A stretch of 64,000 bases of DNA from Tritrichomonas musculus. Its lineage: Eukaryota; Parabasalia; Tritrichomonadida; Tritrichomonadidae. The notes beneath the pieces are model-generated. The model ran no database searches, was not told the DNA's origin, and saw only the letters and a list, made by a program, of their open reading frames with translations. The translations under genes and the position numbers were made by a program. This document shows positions 23,106 through 31,475 of the stretch, in pieces. Every line of letters starts with the position of its first letter. The first letter of the stretch is position 1. The stretch covers positions 434,001 to 498,000 of the forward strand of contig JAPFFF010000033.1 of NCBI GenBank assembly GCA_039105265.1. Reading direction: 5' to 3'.

Positions 23106-24041
23106 CTAAAAGTCACCAAAGGAATTAAATCCACGTGTTGGTGAAAAGAGTGGCGATTGTAGGGTGAATTTGAGTGATCCACGAGGTGAGCAAAAATCTG
23201 GAGTTGTTGGGAAATTAAGGGTCCCAAATGGAGAAAATGGAAGATCTTGACCGTTGAAAATATCAGTTTCTTCGAATGATGTTGGTGTAATCATAGCGAA
23301 AGGTGAAAGGAGAACAGGCCTCTTAGAAGACGATGGAGTATTGCTTCCACTTGAAGATTCTGATTTATTAGTATTTGAACCTTTGACATCTGATGGGAAA
23401 ACAATGTTTGTTTCCGTAAAATATGGAATTTCTTTTGAAGAATTTGTATTTGGAGCAGGACTTGAAAATGATTTGATATCAAGTGCTTCTGGACGACCTT
23501 GCTCAAGCATCTTATTTTTCTTTGAGTATTTTCTGATCTTGCAAGGCCCTAGCGTTTTGTTTCCTGCAGCATCTGTATTAATTCTCTTTGAAATTGAAGC
23601 GTTCCATCGATTTTTAATGCTATTATCTGTTCTTCCTTTGATAAAATGTGCAATAGTTGACCATTTAGGTCCGAATTTGAGATAATTTTGGAAAATCAAA
23701 TCATCTTCTTCTGTTGTCCAAGGTGTTTTGGTAACAGAAGGATCTAAGTTATTGAACCATCGTTCACGGCATTGTTTTGCTGTTCTGTGTGGTAAAATTG
23801 CAGTAACTTTTGGCCATGCGTGGCATCCATATTCTTCGACGAACTGAATAAGTAATTTGTCTTCTTCAGCATCGAATGGACCTTTTCTAAGTTGAGGATT
23901 GATACACTTTTCCCATCGGGCTGCGACTTGCATTGCAGATCGATTTGGCATGTGACTAGCAATGAGGCTCCATTGCTTTCCATATTGAGCTATAAGATCT
24001 CTAAGCAAGTCATCTTCCATTGAATTCCAGTTTCTTCCCAT
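23106..24041 (-). CDS. three-repeat (R1R2R3) Myb transcription factor
   Basis: A complete 311-residue protein. Three SANT/Myb repeats occupy about residues 4-50 (WNSMEDDLLRDLI, WSLIASHM), 55-104 (KGPFDAEEDKLLIQFV, WPKVTAILPHR, CRERWFNNLDP) and 108-153 (TPWTTEEDDLIFQNYL, WSTIAHFIKGRTDN, IKNRWNASI). The spaced tryptophans and the NSIKNRWN helix are the DNA-reading features of c-Myb-type factors. The C-terminal half is Ser/Pro/Asn-rich with repeated SPF/SPL-type motifs, probably regulatory. It is inferred to be a nuclear sequence-specific DNA-binding protein. Trichomonads carry many Myb proteins, some acting on initiator-type promoters; its targets are unknown. The ATG at 24041 is the first of the frame and lies 24 nt after an initiator-like TCATTTA. 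Confidence 0.92.
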   Translation of the reverse strand: MGRNWNSMEDDLLRDLIAQYGKQWSLIASHMPNRSAMQVAARWEKCINPQLRKGPFDAEEDKLLIQFVEEYGCHAWPKVTAILPHRTAKQCRERWFNNLDPSVTKTPWTTEEDDLIFQNYLKFGPKWSTIAHFIKGRTDNSIKNRWNASISKRINTDAAGNKTLGPCKIRKYSKKNKMLEQGRPEALDIKSFSSPAPNTNSSKEIPYFTETNIVFPSDVKGSNTNKSESSSGSNTPSSSKRPVLLSPFAMITPTSFEETDIFNGQDLPFSPFGTLNFPTTPDFCSPRGSLKFTLQSPLFSPTRGFNSFGDF

Positions 24042-24413
24042 TTCTTGGTTGGAATAATAATAAATGATATGATATAAAAATTTTGATGCTAATTCAAGTT
24101 TGAATTAACTCGTTATTTACTAGTCTCAAAAAAAATCGTTATTTTGTCTCAAAATCTAATATCATATATTCAAAAAAATAAATGTAACCATATCCTTATA
24201 GAATTATATTTGAGAGCTATCAAAAATTGAATTAAATAATCATAATGTATTAAGATAGTATCTTGATATTTGAATGGGATTCTTGAAAATATTAATTATA
24301 TATCATCTTAAAAAAGCAAAATAATGCATATTTTCTTTTATTTATTTTTATCATTGGATTAAAAATATATTAAAACTTTTTTTGTTTCTTTTATGTGAAT
24401 TCGCAAATATTAT
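24042..24413. other. AT-rich promoter-side spacer
   Basis: Apart from the initiator at 24061-24067 I see only A/T-rich sequence and no coding signal. Confidence 0.5.
24061..24067 (-). promoter_or_regulatory. initiator (TCA+1TTTA) of the Myb gene
   Basis: Read on the minus strand the sequence is TCATTTA, an exact fit to the parabasalid initiator TCA+1Y(T)(T/A). Transcription would start near 24065, giving a leader of about 24 nt. Confidence 0.55.
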
Positions 24414-24608
24414 ATGCCATATTATCCAACTGGAGATTATAAATGTGCAAATCGTCTCATAAAAAGTCAATTCACTAGATTGATGAATTATAATATAGTG
24501 ATACAAAAAAGAAATAGTTATGCTTTATTTGATAGAGACAAAGTTGAAGAGCAAATGAAAGAAAAGAATAATAAAGCCACCACAATCAACCAAAATGCCA
24601 AAGCATGA
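24414..24608 (+). CDS. small hypothetical protein or gene fragment
   Basis: A 64-residue reading frame from ATG to TGA with a mixed, charged composition (YKCANRLIKSQFTRLMN, then KVEEQMKEKNNKATT). It is more protein-like than the surrounding AT-rich DNA, but no domain, signal peptide or known family is visible. It may be the 3' end of a lost gene. Low confidence. Confidence 0.2.
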   Translation: MPYYPTGDYKCANRLIKSQFTRLMNYNIVIQKRNSYALFDRDKVEEQMKEKNNKATTINQNAKA

Positions 24609-24853
24609 ATTAAAAACTAAAATGCAATACTAAAGTCTTTTTATTTTTCCTTCAAAATCAAACTATTAATATTTTATTAATATATAGCATGATAATATTT
24701 AAGATTGTAATCTGAGTAAAGGAAGTATAATAATCAATATTATTAATTTTCTTTTTTTATTAAATTTCATGTGAATCAATAAGAAAAAGCACAAATCAAC
24801 CTATTTTATTATGATTTAAAGATTTAATTTATAAAAATCAGTTGAATATTAAG

Positions 24854-24856
<3 letters not shown>

Positions 24857-24899
<43 letters not shown>
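24857..24899. repeat. 43-nt poly(T) tract (A tract after the ubiquitin protease fragment)
   Basis: Read on the minus strand this is 43 A residues beginning 35 nt after the stop of the ubiquitin protease fragment, where a poly(A) tail would sit on a reverse-transcribed copy of an mRNA. Confidence 0.9.
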
Positions 24900-24904
<5 letters not shown>

Positions 24905-24934
24905 CTTAGATTATTCAAAAAATTGAATGATATC

Positions 24935-25500
24935 TCACAAATCATATACAAGATCACCCTTAAATTTGATATAAATAATATTTCCATTATAAATAAATCT
25001 AAGTAATGCAATATAATGACCATTTTCTCCAGAATTTCCAATATGAACAACTGTAGCAAATAATTTGTAAGTATTTTTTTTTTTTCTCCTCTATTTAAAA
25101 GTTTAATTTCATCATCAATATGAAAATCAGCAAATATTTTTTTTGAAGTATTTGTTTCTGGATCAAAAATTAATCTGCTTATATTCAAAACCAATATCCT
25201 TGGTAGAGATATAAAATAATTCTCTTGATTTATTGTTTCATTGATAACATAATTTTGATATTCAATTCTTTGCAACTCTTCACCAATTGATGAGTTATCT
25301 TTTTGTTTGACATTTATATAGAAATGCCTGAATGATTCTGATCTTTCTGTTTTGTCCAAAATATTAAATGTTTTAATAAAAGAAACTATTTTGAAATAAT
25401 TGAGTGGACTTAATTTCACAATTAGAAGATCATTAACACAACGATGCCTCCTTTCAGCATTATAATTTTGTTCAGAATTAATGAATTGATGAATAAACAA
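24935..25500 (-). pseudogene. ubiquitin-specific protease (C19) C-terminal fragment, possible retrocopy
   Basis: The minus strand encodes the second half of a USP catalytic domain: SLPRILVLNISRLIFDPET (the LPxxLxxxxxR-type strand of the palm), a linker, and then, in the next frame, VVHIGNSGENGHYIALLR, which carries the GHY catalytic-histidine box. The frame changes at a run of 12 A (minus strand, 25074-25086). The catalytic cysteine half is absent. The stop (TGA, 24937-24935) is followed by a short 35-nt tail and 43 A, as in a 5'-truncated processed pseudogene. A full USP would remove ubiquitin from proteins; this copy cannot. The frameshift might be a homopolymer error, but the missing N-terminal half is not. 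Confidence 0.7.
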
Positions 25501-25557
25501 ATAAAAATATTAACAATTTTTTAAATAAAAAAAATAATTAAATATGTATTTTTTATT

Positions 25558-26375
25558 TTAAATCATTGTTTTTCATACTTCTAAGTGCATCAATAAATGC
25601 ATTCCAGAGATTTCCTTTGTTTTGTCTTCTCCATATAAATGTCATTATATGGATCAGACATTTATCTCTGGATTTTTGCCAGGAACTCATGGTGCACTTA
25701 ATACCATTCCAAGTGCCTTCAATCGTGTTTGTGCGGGTCCCTTCTTCTGAAAGAAGACCTTCAGAATGATTAACTTTTTGATGTCCAAGTCCAGAAAAAA
25801 ATTCAAAGTTTATTTGCTTAATGCATTATCATTTGATTCCTAATAATCAGAATAAATAATGCTTCCATTTTCAAAATATTCTTGTATTATCTTCTTCATA
25901 GTTTCAGTTGACCTGTCGTTTACCGCAACAACCAACATCCGTTTTTCATCAGTTCTTTCAACACCGCCAACTATTCAAACGCCTTCAACTCTATGGCCAC
26001 GATAATTCTTTCTTGAACCAAACTTTGATTCGTCGATTTCGACAATTACACCAATCCAACCTATTTTCTGATCAATTCCAGCAACCTTATCTGCCACCAA
26101 ATTTTCGAAATAGGAATAGTAGTTACACGCTGTTTGTTGACTTATTCCACAAAAAATTGCTGCACTTGTGACAGGTAACCGAAGGAGCCAGTTATATGCC
26201 AAAGCCAGAATGACATTCAAATCTAACTTGGCATAATTGAAAAAGGTTCCTTTCAAGAACAGAATAAATATGTCTACTTTTTTTCCTGGTGCATTGTATT
26301 GACTTTAATTTCAAGTTCCAAGTACTTAGCATGTTGCAATTTGGACATTTCATTTGAATTTCCAAAATTCCGGCT
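25558..26375 (-). pseudogene. Merlin/ISXO2-like (IS1595-type) DNA transposase, dead copy
   Basis: The minus strand opens with a zinc-ribbon piece (MKCPNCN). It continues with LRLPVTSAAIFCGIS, a CxxY region, the first catalytic motif VEIDESKFGSRK followed by YRGHRVEGV, then KRMLVVAVNDRSTETMKK, SIIYSD, GHQKVNHSEG, TNTIEGTWNGIK and IMTFIWRRQ. EIDExxFG...RGHRVEG and (T)NTIExxW are diagnostic of ISXO2-like/IS1595 transposases, which in eukaryotes make up the Merlin superfamily. Several frame changes and stops break it. No inverted repeats were located with confidence. Confidence 0.75.
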
Positions 26376-26446
26376 TGTAATAAAAATATTTTTGTTTTTC
26401 TTCATCTATTAATATATCTTTTATATCAAAAAATGCTGGGATTCCA

Positions 26447-26480
<34 letters not shown>

Positions 26481-26493
26481 GTTTGGGAGATAT

Positions 26494-26756
26494 AGTAGTT
26501 ATACATAGTGAAGGGGGGATAGATAACTAGTATAAGCAAATGAGGCTCTCTGGCTTTGAAAGCTTCCTGAAGAGACGATAATTTGAGGTACTTTGGAGAT
26601 GTTTTATATTATAGCTCCCTCGCTTTGAAAAGCTCCCTCGCTATAATAAACCATATCTCCAAACAGCCCCAAGCAACCCCCACCCAGCCACCCTACACGG
26701 AGAGCCTCATTTGCTTATACTAGTTATCTATCCCCCCTTCACTATGTATAACTACT
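26494..26756. repeat. terminal snap-back structure with 57-bp perfect arms
   Basis: Positions 26494-26550 and 26700-26756 are perfect reverse complements (the left begins AGTAGTTATACATAG). The 149-bp spacer holds a second imperfect inverted repeat (TGGAGAT...ATCTCCA, about 26597-26667) with a doubled AGCTCCCTCGCT. It marks the outer left end of Polinton element 1. Confidence 0.85.
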
Positions 26757-26931
26757 TAATACCAACCTATCTCAAGCAACCCATCTCATGCAATCATCTC
26801 ATGCAATCATCTCAAGCAACCTATCTCAAGCAACCCATCTCATGCAACCTATCTAGCATACTCCTACAGCAACCCATCTCACACAAATCCACTCATGCAA
26901 TCATCTCACACAAATCATCTCAAGTAATCAT
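26757..26931. repeat. subterminal minisatellite of the Polinton
   Basis: Irregular tandem copies of short words such as CATCTCATGCAA and CATCTCAAGCAA fill this stretch and continue into the inverted repeat. Subterminal tandem repeats are common in Polinton ends. A 124-codon open frame across it is a by-product of the repeat. Confidence 0.7.
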
Positions 26932-27081
26932 CTCCCATATCTTGTATCGCAAATCATCTCATGCAACCATCACACACATCCACTCATGCAATCATCTCCC
27001 ATATCTCATCTCATACATCTATTCATGCAACCACTTCATGTACACCCGATACCTACTCAAAAATAAATCTTTAATTGAATC
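26932..27081. repeat. left terminal inverted repeat of Polinton 1 (150-bp shared part)
   Basis: From CTCCCATATCTTG to AATTGAATC it is identical, base for base, to the reverse complement of 48115-48264. The first gene starts 5 bp inside it. Confidence 0.9.
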
Positions 27082-27085
27082 ATAA

Positions 27086-28354
27086 ATGTATAGTAGGTTT
27101 AAATCACTACATCCAACCATTGATAATATCACAGATGAGCAGGTACCCATTCCTATCGAATCAGCATTCTTTCTAGAAGATGGGAAGCCCGATAAAGATA
27201 AGTTCAATAGGTACTATTTTGATTTCCCCCATGAATGGTGTACAGCTAATCGTGGTGAAACTATTATTGGTGTAAGGAATATTAATATGTTGGCTCGAAG
27301 AAGGAAATTGGAATTTGATTTGAGAGTTAGGAAATATTTAAGATGTACATTCGATGACCTCAAAAATAAAAATCCCGATAAGACTAATGATGAGATATAT
27401 AATATGCTTACAGAAAAACAAAAAGCAGAGGTCTCATCCAAAATTATCTCATGGCTAGGCACTGAGCACGATTTTAGAAAGCTATTCGACGATGTTGAAA
27501 AACAGATTAAACCAAAGTTTGAAGAATATAATAAAAATGCAATTACAAAACATAAGATTGCTCTCGATACGATAAAAGATGCGCTAACCAGTTATGGAAA
27601 AATATTACAAAGATATTACAAACCGATTACAGGTCCAATTAATCTAATTAAAGATGTATATGGTTTCATATTTAAGACTAAAGATGAATATGATGCTGCA
27701 GTTAAAGAAATACTAGATTTTAAACGAACCAATGCTGATAAATTAATACCGTTATTCCATCAGGACGATATCGATAGAAGTAATAATGATTTACAAATGG
27801 ATGGATATTATGATTATAATCTAAACACATTCATTGAAACTTTGTTTTCACCAAATAATGTTAAGATAGAGAATAGTTATATATTTGAAGAACTGCCACC
27901 ACAAACAGCTGACCAGATAAATAAATTAGATCCAATCAATGTTGGATTATATTATATTGATTTTAAGATTACATTTAATGAAAGGGAGACCGATTCTAAT
28001 TACAGAAGATACGATTTCGCCGATGTAATGAATATTGGGTACGGACCAAATCAAAATAATCCCCAAAAATACAAAAATGTGTGGCTGAGACGATTTGATT
28101 TTTATAACGTTTGGGACCGACAACCATGCAAGATATGTTCATCCATTGCTGAACAATCCTCACGTCATTATATAGGAAACAGTGCAGTTGATTTCATACC
28201 AATAAAGTATTATAAATTAAACTCCACTGACCAAGGATTTTGGATTGAGTTTTATTCAGGTCGTCATAATAATATCCCCATTAAGATTCCTCGAAACGAA
28301 TCATTTTGTATAGAGATGCAATTCCTACCATTTGATAAGATGTTATATACATAA
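27086..28354 (+). CDS. Polinton protein of unknown function (422 aa)
   Basis: First gene of the element, starting just inside the terminal repeat with a TAAATG context. Residues 1-230 are charged and helical. The last 170 residues are beta-rich (GLYYIDFKITFNE, NVWLRRFDFYNVW, IPIKIPRNESFCIEMQF) with a CKIC pair, and could form a jelly-roll-like or virion-associated domain. I recognise no enzyme motif. Its position beside the integrase and in the same direction as the structural genes suggests a virion or integration accessory role, which is inference only. Confidence 0.7.
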   Translation: MYSRFKSLHPTIDNITDEQVPIPIESAFFLEDGKPDKDKFNRYYFDFPHEWCTANRGETIIGVRNINMLARRRKLEFDLRVRKYLRCTFDDLKNKNPDKTNDEIYNMLTEKQKAEVSSKIISWLGTEHDFRKLFDDVEKQIKPKFEEYNKNAITKHKIALDTIKDALTSYGKILQRYYKPITGPINLIKDVYGFIFKTKDEYDAAVKEILDFKRTNADKLIPLFHQDDIDRSNNDLQMDGYYDYNLNTFIETLFSPNNVKIENSYIFEELPPQTADQINKLDPINVGLYYIDFKITFNERETDSNYRRYDFADVMNIGYGPNQNNPQKYKNVWLRRFDFYNVWDRQPCKICSSIAEQSSRHYIGNSAVDFIPIKYYKLNSTDQGFWIEFYSGRHNNIPIKIPRNESFCIEMQFLPFDKMLYT

Positions 28355-28375
28355 GCTAGTTTAATCTAAAATCAA

Positions 28376-29458
28376 ATGAGTTATAATACACTTGATGAAT
28401 TATTTAAAAAATATCCATGGAAGAGCAAATCTAAATTTGTTCCGTTAGCCAAACGATATGGTTTCACGGCGAAAGATGCTAACGATTTTCTAGACAAAAA
28501 TATTGTCCATGATGTTAAGGTACCCAAAGCTAAATATATGCCAATTGTATCGAAACATTTACACGGATACCAGATGGATACATTTATTAATGAAAAGCAT
28601 AAGGGAGGTCTCAATTATTTAATGTTCATCAATATTAATACGAGGAAGGCATATGCATATCCGTTACAAGGCAAGGGTTCAAAATCCGTTATCAACGCGC
28701 TACAATGTTTCATAAAAGATGTACACAATATTTATTCAATAACCAGCGACCAAGATGCTGCATATCTATCAAACGAGGTACTTGGTTTTATGAAATCGAA
28801 CAATATAATATACACCACTACTGAAGACAACAATCATAATGTACTAGGTATCATTAATCGATTCATGCGAACGATTCGTGATGCTATTGGTGAGAATAGA
28901 TATATTGATGAAACTGAAATGAATGATTTGATTGATGCGTATAACAATACTCCTCATAGGGGATTAGATAATAGAGCTCCTAATGATATAACTAAAGATG
29001 ATGAATTAACATACATCAATACTAAATCAAGCATCAACCCATATGATTTCAAAACAAATGATAGGGTTAGAATTGTATTAGCTAATGAACCATTCTCAAA
29101 GATAAGAAATCGGGTGAGCAAGGAGGCATATATTATTGACTCGAAATCAGGTAACCAATTCATAATTAAGTCAAAGGATGATTCAATAGATAAGCTCCCG
29201 GGTTATCGATTAATTAAAACCAATAATAATATACCGTTAGCAAATTCATTGAAGAATGGCAAGCGTGGTATTGTAAATAAAATTCTTAGTTATGATGTTA
29301 AGAAAAATAAATATAGGGTCGAGTATGAAGGTGGTAAACGCGATACAATCCCAGCGAAAAATCTTAGGGAGGGTCATCCAATCAAGTTGTCAAATCTTGA
29401 ACTCGAATATTGGTCTACCAAAAATAATGTTCCCGAATCAATCACAAAATGGAGCTAA
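28376..29458 (+). CDS. Polinton integrase (rve type)
   Basis: A 360-residue retroviral-type integrase. An N-terminal helical region is followed by the RNase H-fold core with HGYQMDTF near residue 63, TSDQDAAY near residue 122 and NHNVLGIINRF near residue 160, a set shared with other protist Polinton integrases. PHRGLDNRAPNDI then matches the familiar NxxPHxxxxxxP element. The C-terminal part (DRVRI, YIIDSKSGNQFIIK, KYRVEYEGGKRDTIPAKNL) looks like a small beta-barrel or chromodomain-like DNA-binding module. Known role in this family: joining element ends to target DNA. It sits 21 bp after the first gene. Confidence 0.88.
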   Translation: MSYNTLDELFKKYPWKSKSKFVPLAKRYGFTAKDANDFLDKNIVHDVKVPKAKYMPIVSKHLHGYQMDTFINEKHKGGLNYLMFININTRKAYAYPLQGKGSKSVINALQCFIKDVHNIYSITSDQDAAYLSNEVLGFMKSNNIIYTTTEDNNHNVLGIINRFMRTIRDAIGENRYIDETEMNDLIDAYNNTPHRGLDNRAPNDITKDDELTYINTKSSINPYDFKTNDRVRIVLANEPFSKIRNRVSKEAYIIDSKSGNQFIIKSKDDSIDKLPGYRLIKTNNNIPLANSLKNGKRGIVNKILSYDVKKNKYRVEYEGGKRDTIPAKNLREGHPIKLSNLELEYWSTKNNVPESITKWS

Positions 29459-29473
29459 TTTTATTCCATATAA

Positions 29474-30340
29474 ATGAAAACCAGTACTAAATCAGTCATT
29501 AAAAATGTTGAGAGAGAAATACAAAAAGCTATGCGCAAAAATCAAAAAGATATAGAGATGGCTTTGATAAAACCGCTATCACCGGACTACCCATTCAGCA
29601 CTAACGGGATATATTTCCTAATCGGTAAGCCTGGTGCTGGTAAATCATATTGGATATGGTCTCATATAATGATTACGGAAAAATTATTTAAGAAGCCGTA
29701 TTATAATAAGATAATATTTTGTTCCACGAGTGGGAAGATGGATAAGACAGCTGAAGCTTTACATAAAAGTATTAAAACTCCAATACAATATGTGAAGGAG
29801 GATGAGTTGATGCCAATCTTACGTAAGCATCTCAAAAGGAAGGTTAAATATTATGCTCTGGTCAAACATGTGTTATCCAAAATGAAAGATGCTAATGAGG
29901 AGATGGAACGCCTGATTGAAAAGCATTCATTACAAGATATTGATGATAGAATTGTATATATTGCCAATAAATTAGTTCAGTACGAGACTTCATCATATCC
30001 ATACAATACATTAATTATTCTAGATGATTGTGCAGGAAGTGATTTATTGAAGAATGGGAATAGTGAATTCATTAGATTATTGACCAAAACTAGGCATTAT
30101 AATATCACTTGTATAATGGCGTTTCAAACGATTCGATTTGTTCATATTAATGCTAAACGTATGGCTACAGATATAATCTGCTACAGTGGATATAGTGAGG
30201 AGGATATCACATCATTACTGCAACAAACTAATAATAATTTAAACACTAAGGATGCGGTCCACCAGTATCTACAACACAGGGAACCCCATGATAAATTGAT
30301 TCTTAATATAACAGCTGACAAGTATTACTTTGAGTCATAA
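29474..30340 (+). CDS. Polinton genome-packaging ATPase (FtsK/A32-like)
   Basis: A 288-residue P-loop ATPase with Walker A GKPGAGKS near residue 50, Walker B LIILDDCAG near residue 179, and a following TKTRHYNIT...AFQT segment typical of the A32-like branch of the HerA/FtsK superfamily. In Polintons and large DNA viruses this enzyme drives DNA into capsids. It starts at TAAATG, 15 bp after the integrase stop. Size and motif order are normal for the family. Confidence 0.9.
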   Translation: MKTSTKSVIKNVEREIQKAMRKNQKDIEMALIKPLSPDYPFSTNGIYFLIGKPGAGKSYWIWSHIMITEKLFKKPYYNKIIFCSTSGKMDKTAEALHKSIKTPIQYVKEDELMPILRKHLKRKVKYYALVKHVLSKMKDANEEMERLIEKHSLQDIDDRIVYIANKLVQYETSSYPYNTLIILDDCAGSDLLKNGNSEFIRLLTKTRHYNITCIMAFQTIRFVHINAKRMATDIICYSGYSEEDITSLLQQTNNNLNTKDAVHQYLQHREPHDKLILNITADKYYFES

Positions 30341-30370
30341 ACCAGATATATATATTTTTAATACAAGTAA

Positions 30371-30790
30371 ATGGGATTCTTGAAAAAAATAATTAAAAAT
30401 GGTATTGGATTGGCGGGCAATCAGGTGATGAATATGGCTAATAGCGCAACCGGTGGACTGGCTGGGAAGATATTTAATTCAACTGTCAACAAGGTGAATA
30501 AAAATAGTGGTATCATTGGCAAGGTTGCTCGAGGATTAGGCAAGAAATTTTTAAATGATAAGACTCGTGAGAAAATATCCAATATTACAGATACGGCTAT
30601 TAAATATATTCCTAAGGGGAATGTTAGGACTGCTCTAGAGAATATTAATAACGCTGCTCAAGGTAAGTCTAATCATAATATCAAGACTAAATATAATAAG
30701 CAATTGGATTCGACAGAACCGGCAAGTGTGCAGGCTAACGTTAAACCTAAACGTATCAGGACTAAATATGGAAAACGTTTGGGTAAGTAA
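30371..30790 (+). CDS. small basic Gly-rich Polinton protein
   Basis: 139 residues. The first 60 are amphipathic and Gly/Ala-rich (FLKKIIKNGIGLAGNQV, GGLAGKIF, GIIGKVARGLGKKF); the tail is strongly basic and repeats the word (I)(K/R)TKY(N/G)K. The composition resembles small virion proteins that bind DNA or disturb membranes, but there is no clear homology. It lies between the packaging ATPase and the presumed structural genes and starts at TAAATG. Confidence 0.6.
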   Translation: MGFLKKIIKNGIGLAGNQVMNMANSATGGLAGKIFNSTVNKVNKNSGIIGKVARGLGKKFLNDKTREKISNITDTAIKYIPKGNVRTALENINNAAQGKSNHNIKTKYNKQLDSTEPASVQANVKPKRIRTKYGKRLGK

Positions 30791-30833
30791 TAGGTGAAAG
30801 TTGGTGAAACTATGCTTTTTATTTTTACCATAA

Positions 30834-31448
30834 ATGGCTAAAAATCTTCGAGGAAGTAAAAGATTGCAAGTTATTCAAAACTGGTTAAATGGGAGAGATG
30901 ATGATGAATGGGAGGTGTTTCCGTGTAGAACTGAGGGAAAATATATCGTGAAACCTCGCAAGGAACCTCATACAAATCGTCACGTTGAACCAATTGTGAA
31001 AGATGATGATGACGAGCCAGCTGATAGCCCCCTTGAAAACGATGCTGATGGCCCCGTTGATGAATGTGAACATGATGAGCCAACCCCTGACCCGAAACCA
31101 TTCGTTAGACCTAAAACTAAACGTTCACCTCCAAGAACTCCCCCTAATAATTATGAATATGATCCAACTATTAATTTAGAGATATTGAATCAATTGAAAC
31201 TTCTCGGTGAGGAATTCAAAATTAGACGTGAGAAAAAGGAACAGAAACGAATGATTAAGGAGGTTGTCCAAAAACAAATATCGCGACCGAGGATGCAATA
31301 TAATTATGAATTCACGGAACCTGAATATAAACAATATCCAAATACTCAACCGATAGAACCACCCATGGAATCATCCAATGATCCTATCGAGCAACCTCAA
31401 CAAATGTATCCCGTGAGAAGAAATCGAATATTTGCAGATGTCATATAA
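30834..31448 (+). CDS. Polinton hypothetical protein, acidic/proline-rich
   Basis: 204 residues. The basic N-terminus (LRGSKRLQVIQNWL) is followed by an acidic, proline-rich linker (residues 55-95), a helical basic segment (KEQKRMIKEVVQKQI) and a Pro/Gln-rich tail ending in RRNRIFADVI. No enzyme motif is visible. It is preceded by a TTTTTATTTTT tract and a TAAATG start. It may be a virion scaffold or DNA-binding protein; this is a guess from composition and position. Confidence 0.55.
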   Translation: MAKNLRGSKRLQVIQNWLNGRDDDEWEVFPCRTEGKYIVKPRKEPHTNRHVEPIVKDDDDEPADSPLENDADGPVDECEHDEPTPDPKPFVRPKTKRSPPRTPPNNYEYDPTINLEILNQLKLLGEEFKIRREKKEQKRMIKEVVQKQISRPRMQYNYEFTEPEYKQYPNTQPIEPPMESSNDPIEQPQQMYPVRRNRIFADVI

Positions 31449-31475
31449 TTAAGTGATTATTTTTTATTTCATTAA

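Noticed and set aside
25566-26171. Plus-strand small open frames of 67 and 87 codons
   Set aside because: They are antisense to the Merlin-like transposase remnant, whose motifs lie on the minus strand.
26711-27085. 124-codon open frame in the left end of Polinton 1
   Set aside because: It consists of the subterminal CATCTCA minisatellite read in one frame; the low-complexity product has no domain.
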